Assembly (NCBI GenBank): GCA_017893485.1
Contig: CM030368.1
Location: forward strand, 173,506,004-173,570,003
Length of the DNA: 64,000 nt
From: Hemerocallis citrina
Lineage: Eukaryota > Streptophyta > Magnoliopsida > Asparagales > Asphodelaceae
Direction of reading: 5' to 3'
This document shows positions 21,710 to 34,599 of the stretch, piece by piece. A program made the translations under genes and the position numbers. The first letter of the stretch is position 1; each line of letters opens with the position of its first letter. The notes under the pieces are model-generated. The model had not been told where the DNA came from, ran no database searches, and saw only the letters and a program-made list of their open reading frames with translations.

Positions 21710-23896
21710 TTAATTGGGAGGTAGTAGCAAACCGGCACCTTGACAACAATCCTCAAATTTATTTGTCGGTATTACCTTGGTCATCATGTCGAACCAGTTT
21801 TCTTCCGTGTGAACTTTCTCAAGGTGTATGCACCTTTCTTCGAGAGCTTCTCGGATCCAATGATACCGTGTATCAATGTGCTTTGTGCGAGAATGAAAGG
21901 TAGGGTTCTTTGCTAAGTAAATTGCACTTTGATTGTCGCACTTCAAGACATACTTGTCTTGGACTACTCCTAGCTCTAGCAGCAAATTCTTCATCCACAA
22001 CATCTCCTTGCAAGCTTCAGTAGCTGCGATGTACTCAGCTTCGGTAGTGGACAAAGCAACACATTTTTGCAACTTTGATTGCCAAGAAACAGCTCCCCCT
22101 GCTATAGTAGTTAGGTATCCCGATGTTGATTTCCTAGAATCAACGTCGCCAGCTAAATCCGCATCTGTGTATCCTTCTAACACAGATTTTCCATTTCCAA
22201 AACATAAACACTTTTTGGAAGTACCTCGTAGATACCGAAAGATCCATTTGACTGCATCCCAATGATCTTTCCCCGGATTGGCCAAGAAGCGACTAACAAC
22301 ACCAACTGCATAGGCGATGTTGGGTCTTGTGCATATCATTGCATACATAAGACTACCTACCGCGGATGAATTAGGAATTGTCTTCATTTCCTTCTTTTCT
22401 TCCTCACTTATTGGACTTTGCTCCATACTCAACTTGAAGTGTCCAGCAAGTGGTATGTTGACCGGCTTCGCTCTGTGCATGTTGAATCTTTCCAACACTT
22501 TCTCAAAGTACTTCTCTTGTGATAGCCACAATAACTTTCTTGATCTATCACGAGTGATCCTCATTCCAAGGATTTGTCTAGCCGGTCCCAAATCTTTCAT
22601 GGCGAAGCTCTTGCTTAGATCTTTTTTCAAAGCATCAATTTTTGTGCGATCTAGTCCAACAATCAACATATCATCAACATAGAGTAAGAGTATAAGGAAA
22701 TCGCCACCTCCATACCTCTTTATGAAGACACAATGATCGCTTTCCGTCTTCTTGAAGTTATGTTCTGCCATGAAGGACTCGGATTTCTTGTACCATTGTC
22801 TTGGTGCTTGCTTAAGGCCATATAGACTCTTCGTTAGCCGGCACACCAACTTCTCTTTGCCAGGAACTTTGAACCCCTCCGGCTGCTCCATGTAGATCTC
22901 TTCCTCTAGATCTCCATGGAGGAATGCTGTCTTGACATCGAGTTGTTCGATCTCTAAGTCTTGTACCGCTGCTAGGCCAAGAACAATACGGATGGATGAC
23001 ATTTTTACCACCGGAGAAAATATTTCTTCAAAGTCAATACCTTTCTCTTGACTGAATCCCTTAACAACCAACCGAGCTTTGTAGCGAGGCTTCGAGCTAC
23101 TATCTTCGGTCATGATTCGATACACCCACTTATTCTTCATGGCTCTTTTTCCTTTTGGAAGCTCCATTAGTTCGTAAGTATGATTCTCATGCAAGGATTG
23201 CATCTCCTCTTGCATAGCTTTTATCCACTCTTCTTTATGAGTGTCAGTTATGGCTTCCTTATAACTTTGAGGCTCCCCCTCATCGGTGACCGTCACAAAC
23301 TCCTCCGTGGGATAACGAGTAGATGGTCTTCGATCTCTCGAAGATCGTCTCAACTCTAGTGGAGAGCTTGACTCATCTTGAGTCTCTAGATTATTTGGCT
23401 CTAGGATAGGCTCGAGATCTTCAGCTTCATTATTTTCTGGTGTGACATTCTCCTCTTGATGAGCCGGTGTAAGGTCTATACTACAGTTGCTTCTCAATCT
23501 TGGCCTCTCCGATTTCTGGATATCTTCAATTGTTTGGTCCTCGAAGAATACCACATCTCGGCTACGAACAATCTTCTTGTTGATTGGATCCCAAAGTCGG
23601 TATCCAAACTCATCCTTTGGCGAGCAAAGGTAGATGCATTCCTTTGTCTTTACATCCAGCTTGGCTCTCTCGTCTTTGGGTATGTGAACAAATGCTCTGC
23701 ATCCGAACACCTTGAGATGATTGTAGGTAGCCTTTTTGCCTGACCAAACTTTCTCTAGGATAACTCCGTCCAAAGGTACCGATGGTGAAAGATTGATGAT
23801 GTCAACAACGGTCATCACAGCTTCCCCCCAGAATGACTTAGGCAATTTGGCATGAGAGAGCACACATCGAACTCTTTCCTCGATAGTTCGATTCAT
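21710..23896 (-). CDS. copia integrase C-terminus, reverse transcriptase and RNase H (open, 728 codons)
   Basis: This is the downstream part of the polyprotein; the ATG at 23896 (MNRTIEERVRCVLSHAKLPK) is internal, so it is not a true start. In order: integrase third-acid region and GKP-like end (residues 1-130), an acidic linker, the RT domain (KWVYRIMTEDSSSKPRYKAR; QLDVKTAFLHGDLEEEIYMEQ; catalytic LLLYVDDMLIVG), and RNase H (GYTDADLAGDVDSRKSTSGY; STTEAEYIA; SRTKHIDTRYHWIRE). RT and RNase H signature residues look intact. It would copy element RNA into cDNA in the particle. A stop just upstream (near 23947) separates it from the rest, so it is probably not expressed as a full polyprotein. Confidence 0.92.
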   Translation of the reverse strand: MNRTIEERVRCVLSHAKLPKSFWGEAVMTVVDIINLSPSVPLDGVILEKVWSGKKATYNHLKVFGCRAFVHIPKDERAKLDVKTKECIYLCSPKDEFGYRLWDPINKKIVRSRDVVFFEDQTIEDIQKSERPRLRSNCSIDLTPAHQEENVTPENNEAEDLEPILEPNNLETQDESSSPLELRRSSRDRRPSTRYPTEEFVTVTDEGEPQSYKEAITDTHKEEWIKAMQEEMQSLHENHTYELMELPKGKRAMKNKWVYRIMTEDSSSKPRYKARLVVKGFSQEKGIDFEEIFSPVVKMSSIRIVLGLAAVQDLEIEQLDVKTAFLHGDLEEEIYMEQPEGFKVPGKEKLVCRLTKSLYGLKQAPRQWYKKSESFMAEHNFKKTESDHCVFIKRYGGGDFLILLLYVDDMLIVGLDRTKIDALKKDLSKSFAMKDLGPARQILGMRITRDRSRKLLWLSQEKYFEKVLERFNMHRAKPVNIPLAGHFKLSMEQSPISEEEKKEMKTIPNSSAVGSLMYAMICTRPNIAYAVGVVSRFLANPGKDHWDAVKWIFRYLRGTSKKCLCFGNGKSVLEGYTDADLAGDVDSRKSTSGYLTTIAGGAVSWQSKLQKCVALSTTEAEYIAATEACKEMLWMKNLLLELGVVQDKYVLKCDNQSAIYLAKNPTFHSRTKHIDTRYHWIREALEERCIHLEKVHTEENWFDMMTKVIPTNKFEDCCQGAGLLLPPN

Positions 23897-24790
23897 TCTC
23901 TCGACTAATCCATTTAACTGCGGTGTCTTGGGTGGAGTCTTCTCTAGTCATATCCCATATTTCCTACAATAGGCTTCAAAGGGACCTCTATATTCACCTC
24001 CATTGTCTGTTCGGACATATTTGATCTTCCTTCCTGTCTCGCGTTCCACTCGGGCATGAAACTCCTTGAATGCATCAAGCACTTGATCCTTTGTTTTTAA
24101 TAAGTGCAACCACACCTTCCTTGAATGGTCATCGATGAAGGTGACAAAATATGATGCACCGCCAATGGACGTCTCGGACATTGAGCACACATCGGTGTGT
24201 ACAAGATCTAAGATATTCTTTCTCCTTGTGGGTGGAAAAGATCTTTTGAAAGCAACTTTATGTTATTTTCCAGCCAAGCAATGAGCACAAGGATCAAGTG
24301 TTTTACCTTTCACATTAGGAAGAATTTGATTACGAGCGAGTATGTGAAGACCTTTCTCGCTTATGTGTCCAAGTCGTCTATGCCATATATCCATATCATC
24401 GGTGGTGATATTCACTTCCCCTTTGCAGAGCTTGGCTTGCATCACGTACAATGACCCCTCCTTCTTTCCTCGAGCCACGACTAAACTTTCTTTGGTGAGC
24501 TTCCACTTTCCTTCACCAAAGTAATTCACCAGACCCACATCATCAAGCTTTCCAGTAGAGATAAGATTGAGACGCATAGCTGGGACATGTCTCACATCTT
24601 TTAGGACAAGCTTGCATCCACTGCTTGTTGTAAGGATGATGTCACCTATCCCGACAATTTTGCTCCTATCTTGATTTCCCATTTGCACCGTACCAAAGTC
24701 ACCGCTTTGGTAGGATGAGAAGAAACTTCCATGGGGAGTGACATGGAAGGAAGCACCAGAATCAGTAATCCAAGAACTATCATCATAGGC
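23897..24790 (-). pseudogene. copia protease, pre-integrase and integrase core, with stops
   Basis: The protease motif WITDSGASFHVT is near 24760-24720. The pre-integrase domain follows (DIWHRRLGHISEKGLH, with CAHCLAGK), then the integrase core (YFVTFIDDHSRKVWLHLL and VRTDNGGEYRG). Two nonsense codons are visible: one after CLAGK near 24260 (a TAA where related elements have CAA) and one after the GGEY region near 23947 (a TGA where CGA is expected). Both are C-to-T changes. The first two integrase acids are present; the third lies in the downstream open frame. Confidence 0.88.
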
Positions 24791-24795
24791 AATGT

Positions 24796-25682
24796 TTAGG
24801 ATATTGCCTTTCCAATGAGATAAATCAGTTCTTCTTTTGCAGCAACAGCGGTAGTACTCTTCTCTTCTTGCTTCTTGATTTGGTCTGGCTTCACATCACC
24901 CGTCTTTTGATCTCTCTTGAAGGATCGACACTCTGCTTTCTTGTGGCCCGTCCTTCCACAGTAGTAGCATGTAATCTTTGATCGTGATTTGGATTTACCT
25001 CGGGATTGGTTTGATTCTCGGCCCTTGCTACGTCCATGACCATCATTCTTTACCCGATTTTCGAAAACATTTGCCTCGGAAAAGACAGAATCGCCTCGTT
25101 CCTTCCTCCTTGCTTCTTCACCAAGAAGACTATCACTGACGGTATCCATGGTGAGCTTTCCTTCAGGAGTTGACTTACTAAGTGTAATCATGAGTGTATC
25201 CCAACTTTCAGGCAATGAGCTAAGGAGTAAAAGGGCTTACAACTCATCTTCAATCTTCAATTTAGTTTTCATTAGCTAATTTACGAGCCCCTTGAAATTA
25301 TTCAAGTGCTCAATCATGCTTTGACCATCCTTATACTCCAACTTCACCAACCGTCGAACTAAATTTGCTTTGTTACGAGGCGTCTTCTTTTGAATCATGG
25401 ACTCAAGCTTTGTCCATAATTCATAAGCATTTTTATACGTAGAGACATGCTCGAAGAGAGATCGGTCGATGTACTTACGGATCATGGAAACAGCTTTTCG
25501 ATTGAGCAACTCCCATTCTGCATCGCTCTTTCCTCCCACCTTGGTTTGTGGATGATGGGCTCATGCAAGTCTTTGCAATATTGATGATCTTCCATCATCG
25601 GCTTCCAATACGAGTAGTTGTTGGTGGTGAGTTTGAACATATCTCCATCATGGGTGACGATGTCCTCCATCTTAAACCGCAC
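24796..25682 (-). pseudogene. copia gag, Tork-like, frameshifted and with stops
   Basis: The first ATG is at 25682 or 25670 (MEDIVTHDGDMFKLTTNNYS), shortly after the primer-binding site. A DUF4219-like start (NYSYWKPMMEDH) leads to a frameshift near 25537, then a UBN2 gag domain (AYELWTKLESMIQKK), two TAA codons near 25275 and 25240 where CAA is expected, and a CX2CX4HX4C knuckle CYYCGRTGHKKAEC near 24960. Confidence 0.88.
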
Positions 25683-25710
25683 GAGATGATGACGACGGTG
25701 TGTGAACCTA

Positions 25711-25722
25711 GCTCTGATACCA
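25711..25722 (-). promoter_or_regulatory. primer-binding site of the Tork-like copia
   Basis: The minus strand reads TGGTATCAGAGC one base from the LTR end. Confidence 0.95.
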
Positions 25723-25723
25723 C

Positions 25724-26276
25724 TGTTGGGAAAAACTCGGTATTTTTCCGCTTCGTGAAGTTAAGATGGGCACTTAAAGATATAGATAGAAATAGATGCA
25801 AGAGAGATTTACAACTCAAATGGAGATTCTTCTACTATACAAAGAGTAGTAGTATTACAAGAATTTGACTCTCTATAACACACTCTCACAATTTTGTGGC
25901 TCACTCAAGCTTGAGAATTAGAACTTCTCAAGTTATCTTACTTTCTCTCAAAGTGGCTCTCTAACTCTCACTTTGGATTACAAGAACTTGTTTTTGGAGT
26001 AAGTAGGAATGAAGACTTCCACCCCTATTTATACTACTCCACACCCACAATGAACGGTGGAGATTAATTTGATCCAAGGGTGGAGATTAACTCTCTAGAA
26101 TTCTCCATTTCTAGAGATCTCCATGAAACTATACCAACTCTCTAGAATTCTCCATTTCTAGAGATCTCCATGAAACTATACCTTTCAACTTCCTTCCACA
26201 CTCTTCCATGAAGTTTTAGAATACTCCACATCTCTGGAGAATTCCATATTATTCTCAATTAAGGAAGGAACCAACA
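25724..26276 (-). repeat. 5' LTR of the Tork-like copia
   Basis: In plus-strand reading it runs from TGTTGGGAAAAACTC to GGAACCAACA and is almost identical to the LTR at 21141. It holds the element promoter. Confidence 0.94.
26026..26033 (-). promoter_or_regulatory. TATA box in the Tork-like 5' LTR
   Basis: The minus strand reads TATAAATA in the context GTAGTATAAATAGGGG, which is conserved in the 3' LTR. It is the probable start-site signal for element RNA. Confidence 0.7.
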
Positions 26277-26281
26277 TAGGT

Positions 26282-27239
<958 letters not shown>

Positions 27240-27864
27240 GCACGACATGACCCCACCCCGTGTAGAGCCACTTTTTACTATAGTTTTGATTTTTCTTTTC
27301 TACCGGCTGAAATTAATGCCAAAGGCAATGATTGATGTCTGTCGTTGCATTGCCGGCATTTAATTGATTGTCTTCCGTTACACTGAAGGCATTCATAGCC
27401 TTGTCTGCCGTTATAGTTTGAACCCTGACTCTGTAAATAGAGGTCCCCCCCTCTCATTTCTTCCCTGCACCAGTCATCTTCTTTCTTCCTCCAAATTTTA
27501 GTTCAATTCTGTTCCTCGCTCCTTCAAGTTTGGTAAGTCGGTGATACAACTCTAGCGTTGCAGCTCGGTTCGAGAGTGTTACGTGGTGCCTACGTAAACA
27601 CTCTGATCATTGCATCCTGGGAAACATACGCCTTTGCACAATCCACCAACCGGAAGAGGCGAAATCTGTTTAAGGACACTGTGTGATACACAGGACTCGA
27701 CTACTCTACCTTGTAACATCTGAAATTGGTTATTTGTAAGTTGTTATTTATAAATTTCATTTTTCTTTTTGGTTTTTCTTTCTCTCCTATTCTCTTCTCT
27801 GTTTTGTGTCTCTTAATCAATTGAGTTTATTGTAAAAGAAACTTTATAAAGAATTTTGAAAACA
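27240..27864 (+). repeat. truncated 5' LTR
   Basis: Homologous to 32936-33625, from GACATGACCCCACCCCGTG to TTTTGAAAACA. It contains CTGCCGTTACA-type short repeats. The TATA position here reads TGTAAATA where the 3' LTR has TATAAATA. Confidence 0.88.
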
Positions 27865-27973
27865 AACTTAAAACAGATTTTTGATTTTCTTGATTTCCGA
27901 TTTTGAGGCACTTCTTTTCTTTTTCTTTAATCTGAAAAACTTATACTCGTGTTGTATAATTTTCAGAATCAAA

Positions 27974-28975
27974 ATGACTACTGCATCGGACAATATTGCT
28001 GCGTCTGAAACTGTCCAAGTGCCGCTTGCTGATACGACACAAGTACCGACTGCTGCTGTGGCACGAGTGCCAATGCCAACCATTGTACCTATCGTAATCT
28101 CCCATGGGGAGAAACCTGAGAAGTTCAACGGGCGGAATTTCAAAAGGTGGCAACAGAAGATGATGTTCTATCTGACCACACTGAATCTTGCAAGATTCTT
28201 GAACGAAGAAGCTCCAAATCTTAAGAAAGATGAGCAAGATAACCAATTCATTGCCACTGTGGATGCTTGGAAAAATGCTGATTACTTATGTAGGAATTAC
28301 ATAATGAACGGATTAGCCGATTCTTTGTATAATGTATACATTGACAAAAGAACTGTTAAAGAACTTTGGGAATCACTAGACCATAAGTATAAAACTGAGG
28401 ATGCCGCCAAGAAATTCATTGTGGGCTGCTTCCTAGACTATAAAATGGTAGATTCTAAAACAATGATCAGTCAAGTTCAAGAACTACAACTGATCTTTCA
28501 TGAGATTCATGCTGAAGGTATGAACTTAAATGAAAGTTTCCAAGTAGCATATATAATTGAAAAATTACCACCCGGTTGGAAAGACTTTAAGAATTACCTA
28601 AAGCATAAGCGAAAAGAAATGGGCATTGAAGATCTCATTGTCAGGGTTCGTATTGAAGAAGACAATAGAGAATCTGAAAAGGTTGGACTCATCAGTCATG
28701 TAGCCAAGGCAAATGTAATGGAACATAAACAACGTTCCAACCAGCACAACAACAAGGGTCCCAAGTTGGGGCCTAAGGGAGGAATCTCCAAGAAACCGAA
28801 GTTTCAAGGTAAGTGCTTCAATTGTGACAAGATGGATCACAAATCTACTAAATATAGACTTCCCAAGATGAACATGAACAGAGAAGCAAACTTGATTCAA
28901 GGCATTGCTCAAGATGTTTCCGATATCAACCTCTCAGTTATGATCTCAGAGATGAATATGAAGGTTCAAACCTGA
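27974..28975 (+). pseudogene. copia gag
   Basis: The best start is the ATG at 27974 ([16 protein letters not shown]), although the frame is open further upstream. A UBN2-type gag domain follows ([50 protein letters not shown]), then a zinc knuckle [15 protein letters not shown] in which the final cysteine is replaced (CX2CX4HX4Y). The frame ends with a TGA at 28973 just before the protease, which continues in another frame. Gag alone is almost intact. Confidence 0.88.
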
Positions 28976-30434
28976 AGAAATGGTGGATTGACACTGGAGC
29001 TACTCGACATGTGTGCTTAATAGAAGTATGTTCTCCACTTTCGAACCATTAGAGAATAGGGAGAAGATGTTTATGGGGAACTCGGCTAATTCAGAAATCA
29101 AGGGCCAAGGCAATTTGATCTTGAAGATGACTTCTGAAAAGGAACTGACTCTGAACAATGTTGCATATGTTCCTGAAATCCGTAAGAATCTAGTATCTGG
29201 TTCGTTACTTAATAATCACGGATTTCGTTTAGTGTTTGAGTCAAACAAATTTGTTTTGTCAAAAAGTGAAATGTATGTTGGTAGAGGATACATAAGTGGT
29301 GAAATGTTTAAACTCAATGTAATGACAATGGTCAAGAATATCAATAGCTAGCTCTTCGATTTATATGCATGAGTCTTCCAATTTATGGCATGATAGACTA
29401 GGACATGTTAATTATGATACTTTGCGAAGACTAATTAACTTGAATCCTATACCAACATTCTAAATTGATTCCAAACACAAGTGTGAAACTTGTGTTGAGG
29501 CAAAACTAACCAGATCATCGTTTAAAAGTGTTGAAAAAAACACTGAACCTCTTGATCTAATTCACATTGATATTTGTGATTTGAAAATAATACAAACAAG
29601 AGGTGGTAATAAATATTTTATTACCTTCATTGATGATAGCACAAAATACTGCTATATATATTTGCTTAAAAGCAAGGATGAAGCTATAGAAAAATTTGTT
29701 CTCTATAAAAATGAATTTGAGAACCAACTCAACAAGAAAATTAAGGTGCTGAGAAGCGATCGAGGCGGAGAGTATCAATCACCATTTGCTGACACTTGTG
29801 CTAAGCATGGGATTATACATGAAACGACAGCGCCTTATTCTCCTCAGTCCAATGGTGTTGCTGAGAGAAATAATAGTACATTGAAAGAAATGATGAATAC
29901 AATGTTAATAAGTTCTGGTTTGCCACCAAACTTGTAGAGAGAAGCTATTCTTTCAGCTAACTACCTTTTGAATAAGGTGCCCAAAAAAAAGAAGAGAAAA
30001 CTCCATATGAATTATGGAAAGGAAGAAAGCCATCCTACAATTACTTGCGAATGTGGGGATGTCTTGCCAAGGTGGCAGTACCTCCACCTAAAAAAGTGAA
30101 AATAGGACCAAAAATAGTTGATTGCATTTTCATTGGCTATGCACTTAATAGTAGTGCCTATCGGTTCTTGGTGTACAAATCCGATATCATTGATATATCA
30201 AAGAACACGATAATAGAGTCTAGAAATACATCGTTCTTTGAAAATGTATTTTCATGTAAGTCAAAGGAGGAACCAAGTTCCTCCAAACGAACACATGAGA
30301 CTATTAGTGAAGATAGTGAAGACCAAGATGAAAAAGTTGAGGAGGAACCTCGACGCAGTAAAAGAACAAGAATGGAAAAAAAAAATTGTTCGGATTTCTT
30401 GACTTTTATGCTTGAAGGTGAACCCCAAACTTGA
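28976..30434 (+). pseudogene. copia protease, pre-integrase and integrase, broken
   Basis: The protease motif KWWIDTGATRHVC is at about 28978-29016. After a frameshift, NNVAYVPEIRKNLVSGSLL continues it. The pre-integrase region is LWHDRLGHVNYDTLRRL with CETCVEAK; the integrase core has [32 protein letters not shown] and [13 protein letters not shown], so all three acidic positions are present. Stops lie near 29352, 29461 and 29936, with more frame changes near 29990. The acidic linker before RT (EDSEDQDEKVEEEPRRSKRT) is in 30300-30375. Confidence 0.87.
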
Positions 30435-31960
30435 AGGAAGCGGTGAACTCTATTGATGGTCCTCTATGGAAAGAAGCCATCAAGAATGAAATTAATTCTA
30501 TCTTGTAAAACCATACTTGGGAACTAGTGGATCTTCCACCAGGTAGCAAACCTTTAGGTTCCAAGTGGATCTTCAAGAGAAAAACGAAACCTGATGGATC
30601 AATTGAAAAATACAAGGCAAGACTTGTAATTAAAGGCCAAACAAAAGGAAGGTCTTGATTACTTTGATACATATTCTCCTGTGACGAGAATAAATTTCAT
30701 TAGGATGGTACTTGCAGTAGCAGCTCTGCGCAATCTTGAAGTACATCAAATGGATGTAAAAACAGCTTTTCTTAAAGGAGATTTAGATGAAGAAATCTAC
30801 ATGGAACAACCTGAGGGCTTTTCAGCTCCAGGACATGAAAAGAAAGTGTGTAAACTGGTGAAGTCATTATATGGCTTGAAACAAGCTCCAAAGCAGTGGC
30901 AAGAGAAATTTGACAATGTCATGATGACAAATGGCTTCAAGATTAATGAATGTGACAAATTCGTATATGTCAAAGACACAGAAAATGGATATGTCATTAT
31001 ATGTTTGTATGTAGATGATATGTTTATTATTGGAATCAATGATCAGATGATTAAATATGTTAAAAACATGTTGAACTCAAAGTTTGACATGAAAAACATG
31101 GGACTAGCTGATGTTATATTGGAAATTAAAATCACAAGAACATCAGACGAGCTTATCTTAAGCCAGTTACATTATGTTGACAATATTCTTGAAAAATTTA
31201 ATAAAGATAATTCTGGAATCGCCAGAACTCGAATAGATTTAACTTTACATTTATCCAAGAATAAAGGTGAGAGTATTTCTCAAGTAGAATACTCTAGAAT
31301 CATAGGTAGTCTAATGTACTTAATGAGTTATACAAGACCAGACATAGCCAATGCAGTGAGTAAACTAAGTAGATATACGAGTAATCCTGGAAGCGAGCAT
31401 TGACAAGCAATTACAAGAGTACTAAAGTACTTGCATTTTACTCGTAACTATGGGCTGCACTATACGAGATATCCGGTTGTACGAGAAAGATACAGTGATG
31501 CGAACTGGATATCTAGTGATAATTCAAAATCCACTAGTGGCTATGTGTTTACACTAGGTGGTGCAGAAGTTTCTTGAAAATCCTCGAAACAAATAGTGAT
31601 CGATAATTCCATGATGGAATCTGAATTTATCGCACTGGACAAATATGGAGAAGAGGCTAAATGGTTACGCCACTTCCTTGAGGATATTCCAAGGTGGACG
31701 AAGCTTGTGCCTCTAATCTGCATATATTCAGATAGTCAATCTGCAATTTGTAGAGCACAGAGCAATATGTATAATGGTAAATCTAGACATATTCGTTGAA
31801 GATATAATACCATTAGACAACTACTCTCTACTAGGGTTATCTCTGTGGACTATGTAAAGTCAAAGGATAACATTACGGATCCGCTAACCAAAGGGTTAAA
31901 CAGAGAGTTAGTTGGTAAATCATCGAGGGGAATGAGACTAAAGCCCATGAAAGAATAAGT
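30435..31960 (+). pseudogene. copia reverse transcriptase and RNase H, broken
   Basis: RT starts around GSKWIFKRKTKPDGSIEKYK (30550-30610), frameshifts near 30640, then runs open at 30681-31403: QMDVKTAFLKGDLDEEIYME, SLYGLKQAPKQW, and catalytic CLYVDDMFIIG. A TGA at 31401 and further stops near 31577 and 31798 interrupt RNase H ([46 protein letters not shown]). The tail ITDPLTKGLNREL is visible at 31870-31905. Confidence 0.87.
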
Positions 31961-32534
31961 CGATACACTGGACACCCAACCTAGCTGACTGGAGATCTCA
32001 AGATCTAGGTTCAAAGGGACAACTAAATTGTAAAGACCATGTTGGATCACTGTGGGGATTTTTCCATGTCTATTCCCATGATGAAACAGTGATGCCCGTA
32101 AGGTAACAGGTTAAGCTATGCTTTCAATGATTCTTATGCATCGGATATCCAAGCAGAGTAATGCGGGTTACTCTTAAGTAAGAAATCACCTATGTAAGAG
32201 GGAAGAAGGGCCGCTTCCAAGGAAATAATATAGGGTAATATTCCAGTTAAACTCTTGCAGAACCAGGTATATGTCCATAGCCAAAATGAACATAACAGTG
32301 AGAACTGAAAATGCGTTAGGATAATTCCTATGTGAGATATGTCATCGTTTACACTAATGAAAGAACAGTTAAAGGACATCGCGTCTACTGTTTAGTTAGT
32401 AAACATTTTTTCATAAGGGATCAAAGGGCAACACCTACCTATTCTATGCAGGAATCAACCGCTGAATTTTACCACCAAGTCTATCGTGTCAGTCTGTCGT
32501 GTCTGTGGTCGTCAATTTTCATTCATGTGGGGAA
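31961..32534 (+). other. 3' untranslated interior of the copia, up to the polypurine tract
   Basis: No frame of note follows the RNase H tail. The region ends in CATGTGGGGAA, the polypurine tract immediately before the 3' LTR at 32535. Confidence 0.6.
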
Positions 32535-33625
32535 TGTTAGAAAATGGGTGTTTTAGACACCATTTACGAACCAATTTTTGAGCAATTTTTTGAGTAAGAT
32601 CCTCAATGAATTATTGAGAGATGTTGATTGATTTGTGTTCTCCTTCGTGAGTAGATCAAAATCATATATTAATTTGCTAAAAAAGGTTAAGAGGTGAATG
32701 AGAAATTGTCTCTCAAAGTGAGAAGTTTTCATTCTTGAAAAAGGGTTGAGGGAATATAGTCCCACATTGGAAAAATCAAAGGCAATAGAAGAGGATATAT
32801 AGTAACCTCCTTCTAAGCATTGTAAGATAGCTAGAAGAGAGGCTCTCTCTCGCGCGCACAGGGGCGTGCAAATCGCGGACCGGATTACATGCGACTTGTG
32901 TGTGCCCGCACGACCTGCAGACACGAATGTCGGACCGACATGACCCCACCCCGTGCAAAGCCACTTTTTGCTACAGTTTTAATTTTTCTTTTGTAACTGC
33001 TAAAATTATTGTAGAAACGGTTCTGTCTGCCATTTCAATGTTGTATTGAATGTTTTGTCTGCCGTTACACCGATGACATTCAAAGGCAATGATTGATGTC
33101 TGCCATTACAGTGCTGGCATTCAATTGATCATCTGCCGTTACACTGAAGGAATTAATAGCCTTGCCTGCCGTTACAGTTTGAACCCTGGCTCTATAAATA
33201 GAGGCCTCCCCTCTCATTTCTTCCCTGCACCAGTCATCTTCTTTCTTCCTCCAAATTTTAGTTCTATTCTATTCCTGGCTCCTTCAAGTTTGGTAAGTCG
33301 GTGATAGAACTCTGACGCTGCAGCTCGGTTCGAGAGTGTTATGTGGTTCCTACATGAACACTCTGGTCGTTGTATCCTAGGAGACAGACGCCTTCACACA
33401 ATCCAGCAACCGAAAGAGGCGAAATCTATTTTAAGGACACTGTGTGATACACAGGCCTTGACTACTCTACCTTGTAACATCTGAAATTGGTTATTTGTAA
33501 GTTGTTATTTATTTATTTTATTTTTATTTTTGGTTTTTCTTTCTCTCCTATTCTCTTTTCTGTTTTGTGCCTCTCAATCAATTGAGTTTATTGTAAAAGA
33601 AACTTTATAAAGAATTTTGATAACA
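32535..33625 (+). repeat. 3' LTR, 1.09 kb
   Basis: Starts TGTTAGAAAATGGG and ends TTTTGATAACA, short inverted ends typical of LTRs. TATAAATA at 33193-33200 is the probable promoter. Four diverged CTGCCGTTACA units lie at about 33045-33180, one more than in the 5' LTR remnant. Confidence 0.9.
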
Positions 33626-34208
33626 TAAGTTTGATATAAGTATTACGAGTGTGACGTAACTCGTAGACTTGTAATGGATTGATCTGTAATGGGCACCTAA
33701 ATGGAAGGGCAATCTTGAATAAGTAAGGGCTACTACTGGTAGGGGAGGCAACCGGGCCGGGCTATGGAGGGGGTTGGGGGGCCCGGACCTGGACCGTGGC
33801 CCCTAGCTCGAAGGCCGGGCTGGCACGGGTTAGAGGACTTTTTTTCCACTTATTTTTTAATTTTTATTATTATTTAATAATAGAGTAGAAAGGTTAAAGA
33901 GATTTATTGAGTTAAGACAACAATTGTAAGAACATATAGAGTAAATAGCAAGATTCATGTATTAAATTGGTTTAATGAATTACAAAATTCAAACATTATC
34001 AAATAGATAAGTAACATTTCATACGAGTATATCAAATTACAATATGAGGAAAATATTTGAATTTGAGTTTGATATGGCCTCTATTTAGATTAAAGAGAAG
34101 ACTTTGACTACTGTCGTGCACTTTTACTTAACCTAAATATAGAACCACATACCCTAAATTTCTCAATTATTTACAATACATGATTTGTAGTGCACTTCTA
34201 CTAGATCT

Positions 34209-34433
34209 TCATTCGTCGATACCTGTTAAGCTGTTTTGTGATTCTTGCAGTAAATCTTGGGTTATCTCTTCCACTTTCATCCAGTCTTCTGTGCAAACTA
34301 GCATCTCCGAATTCTTCGAAAGCAAGCGATTCCTATTCAGGCTCATTATCCTGCCACCAAGAGAAAAAATACTTTCCGATGCAATAGTTGACATCGGTGG
34401 AGTTAGCAAATCTTTAGTCAAACGAGAAAGAAT
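34209..34433 (-). pseudogene. hAT transposase, C-terminal dimerisation domain
   Basis: TKDLLTPPMSTIASESIFSL, GGRIMSLNRNRLLSKNSEML and VCTEDWMK are the conserved end of the hAT C-terminal dimerisation domain. It lies about 8.6 kb from the rest of the transposase because the copia element is inserted between them. Removal of the insert joins both parts in the same strand and order. Confidence 0.9.
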
Positions 34434-34438
34434 AAAAA

Positions 34439-34582
34439 TGATAAGGTCAGAGAGATTGGAAAATATTATTGAATTATTGGGATGATTAGAACTAAGTACA
34501 ATGACTCATATAGAAGGGAACCAAATACTAAGCTGATATATATCCGATATGGGACTAAATATATATAATTCAATATCTAACA
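34439..34582 (-). repeat. 3' LTR of the Ale-like copia, 144 bp
   Basis: On the minus strand it runs from TGTTAGATATTG to GACCTTATCA. It aligns with 42900-43049. Confidence 0.92.
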
Positions 34583-34599
34583 CCCTCTCTCAAACTCAC

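Larger units (their letters stand above)
21141..26276 (-). mobile_element. Tork-like Ty1/copia retrotransposon, nearly complete
   Basis: Two LTRs of 552 and 553 bp enclose gag, protease, integrase, reverse transcriptase and RNase H in copia order on the minus strand. A perfect 5-bp duplication TAGGT lies at 21136-21140 and 26277-26281. The LTRs differ by roughly ten substitutions and two small indels by eye, so insertion is recent relative to its neighbours. At least four nonsense changes and one frameshift break the polyprotein, while the RT/RNase H part stays open. The pol sequence resembles Tnt1-type elements, hence the Tork assignment (inference). Confidence 0.93.
27240..33625 (+). mobile_element. 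decayed Ty1/copia retrotransposon with truncated 5' LTR
   Basis: Gag, protease, integrase, RT and RNase H follow in copia order on the plus strand between two related LTRs. The 3' LTR is complete (32535-33625), while the 5' one lacks about its first 400 bp. No target duplication can be checked; TAAGT follows the 3' end. Many stops and frameshifts indicate an old copy. I did not recognise a standard Met primer-binding site after the 5' LTR, where AACTTAAAACAGATTT follows. Confidence 0.9.

Noticed and set aside
21933..23743. Plus-strand frames of 95-121 codons opposite the copia RT
   Set aside because: Antisense shadows of the long minus-strand polyprotein frame.
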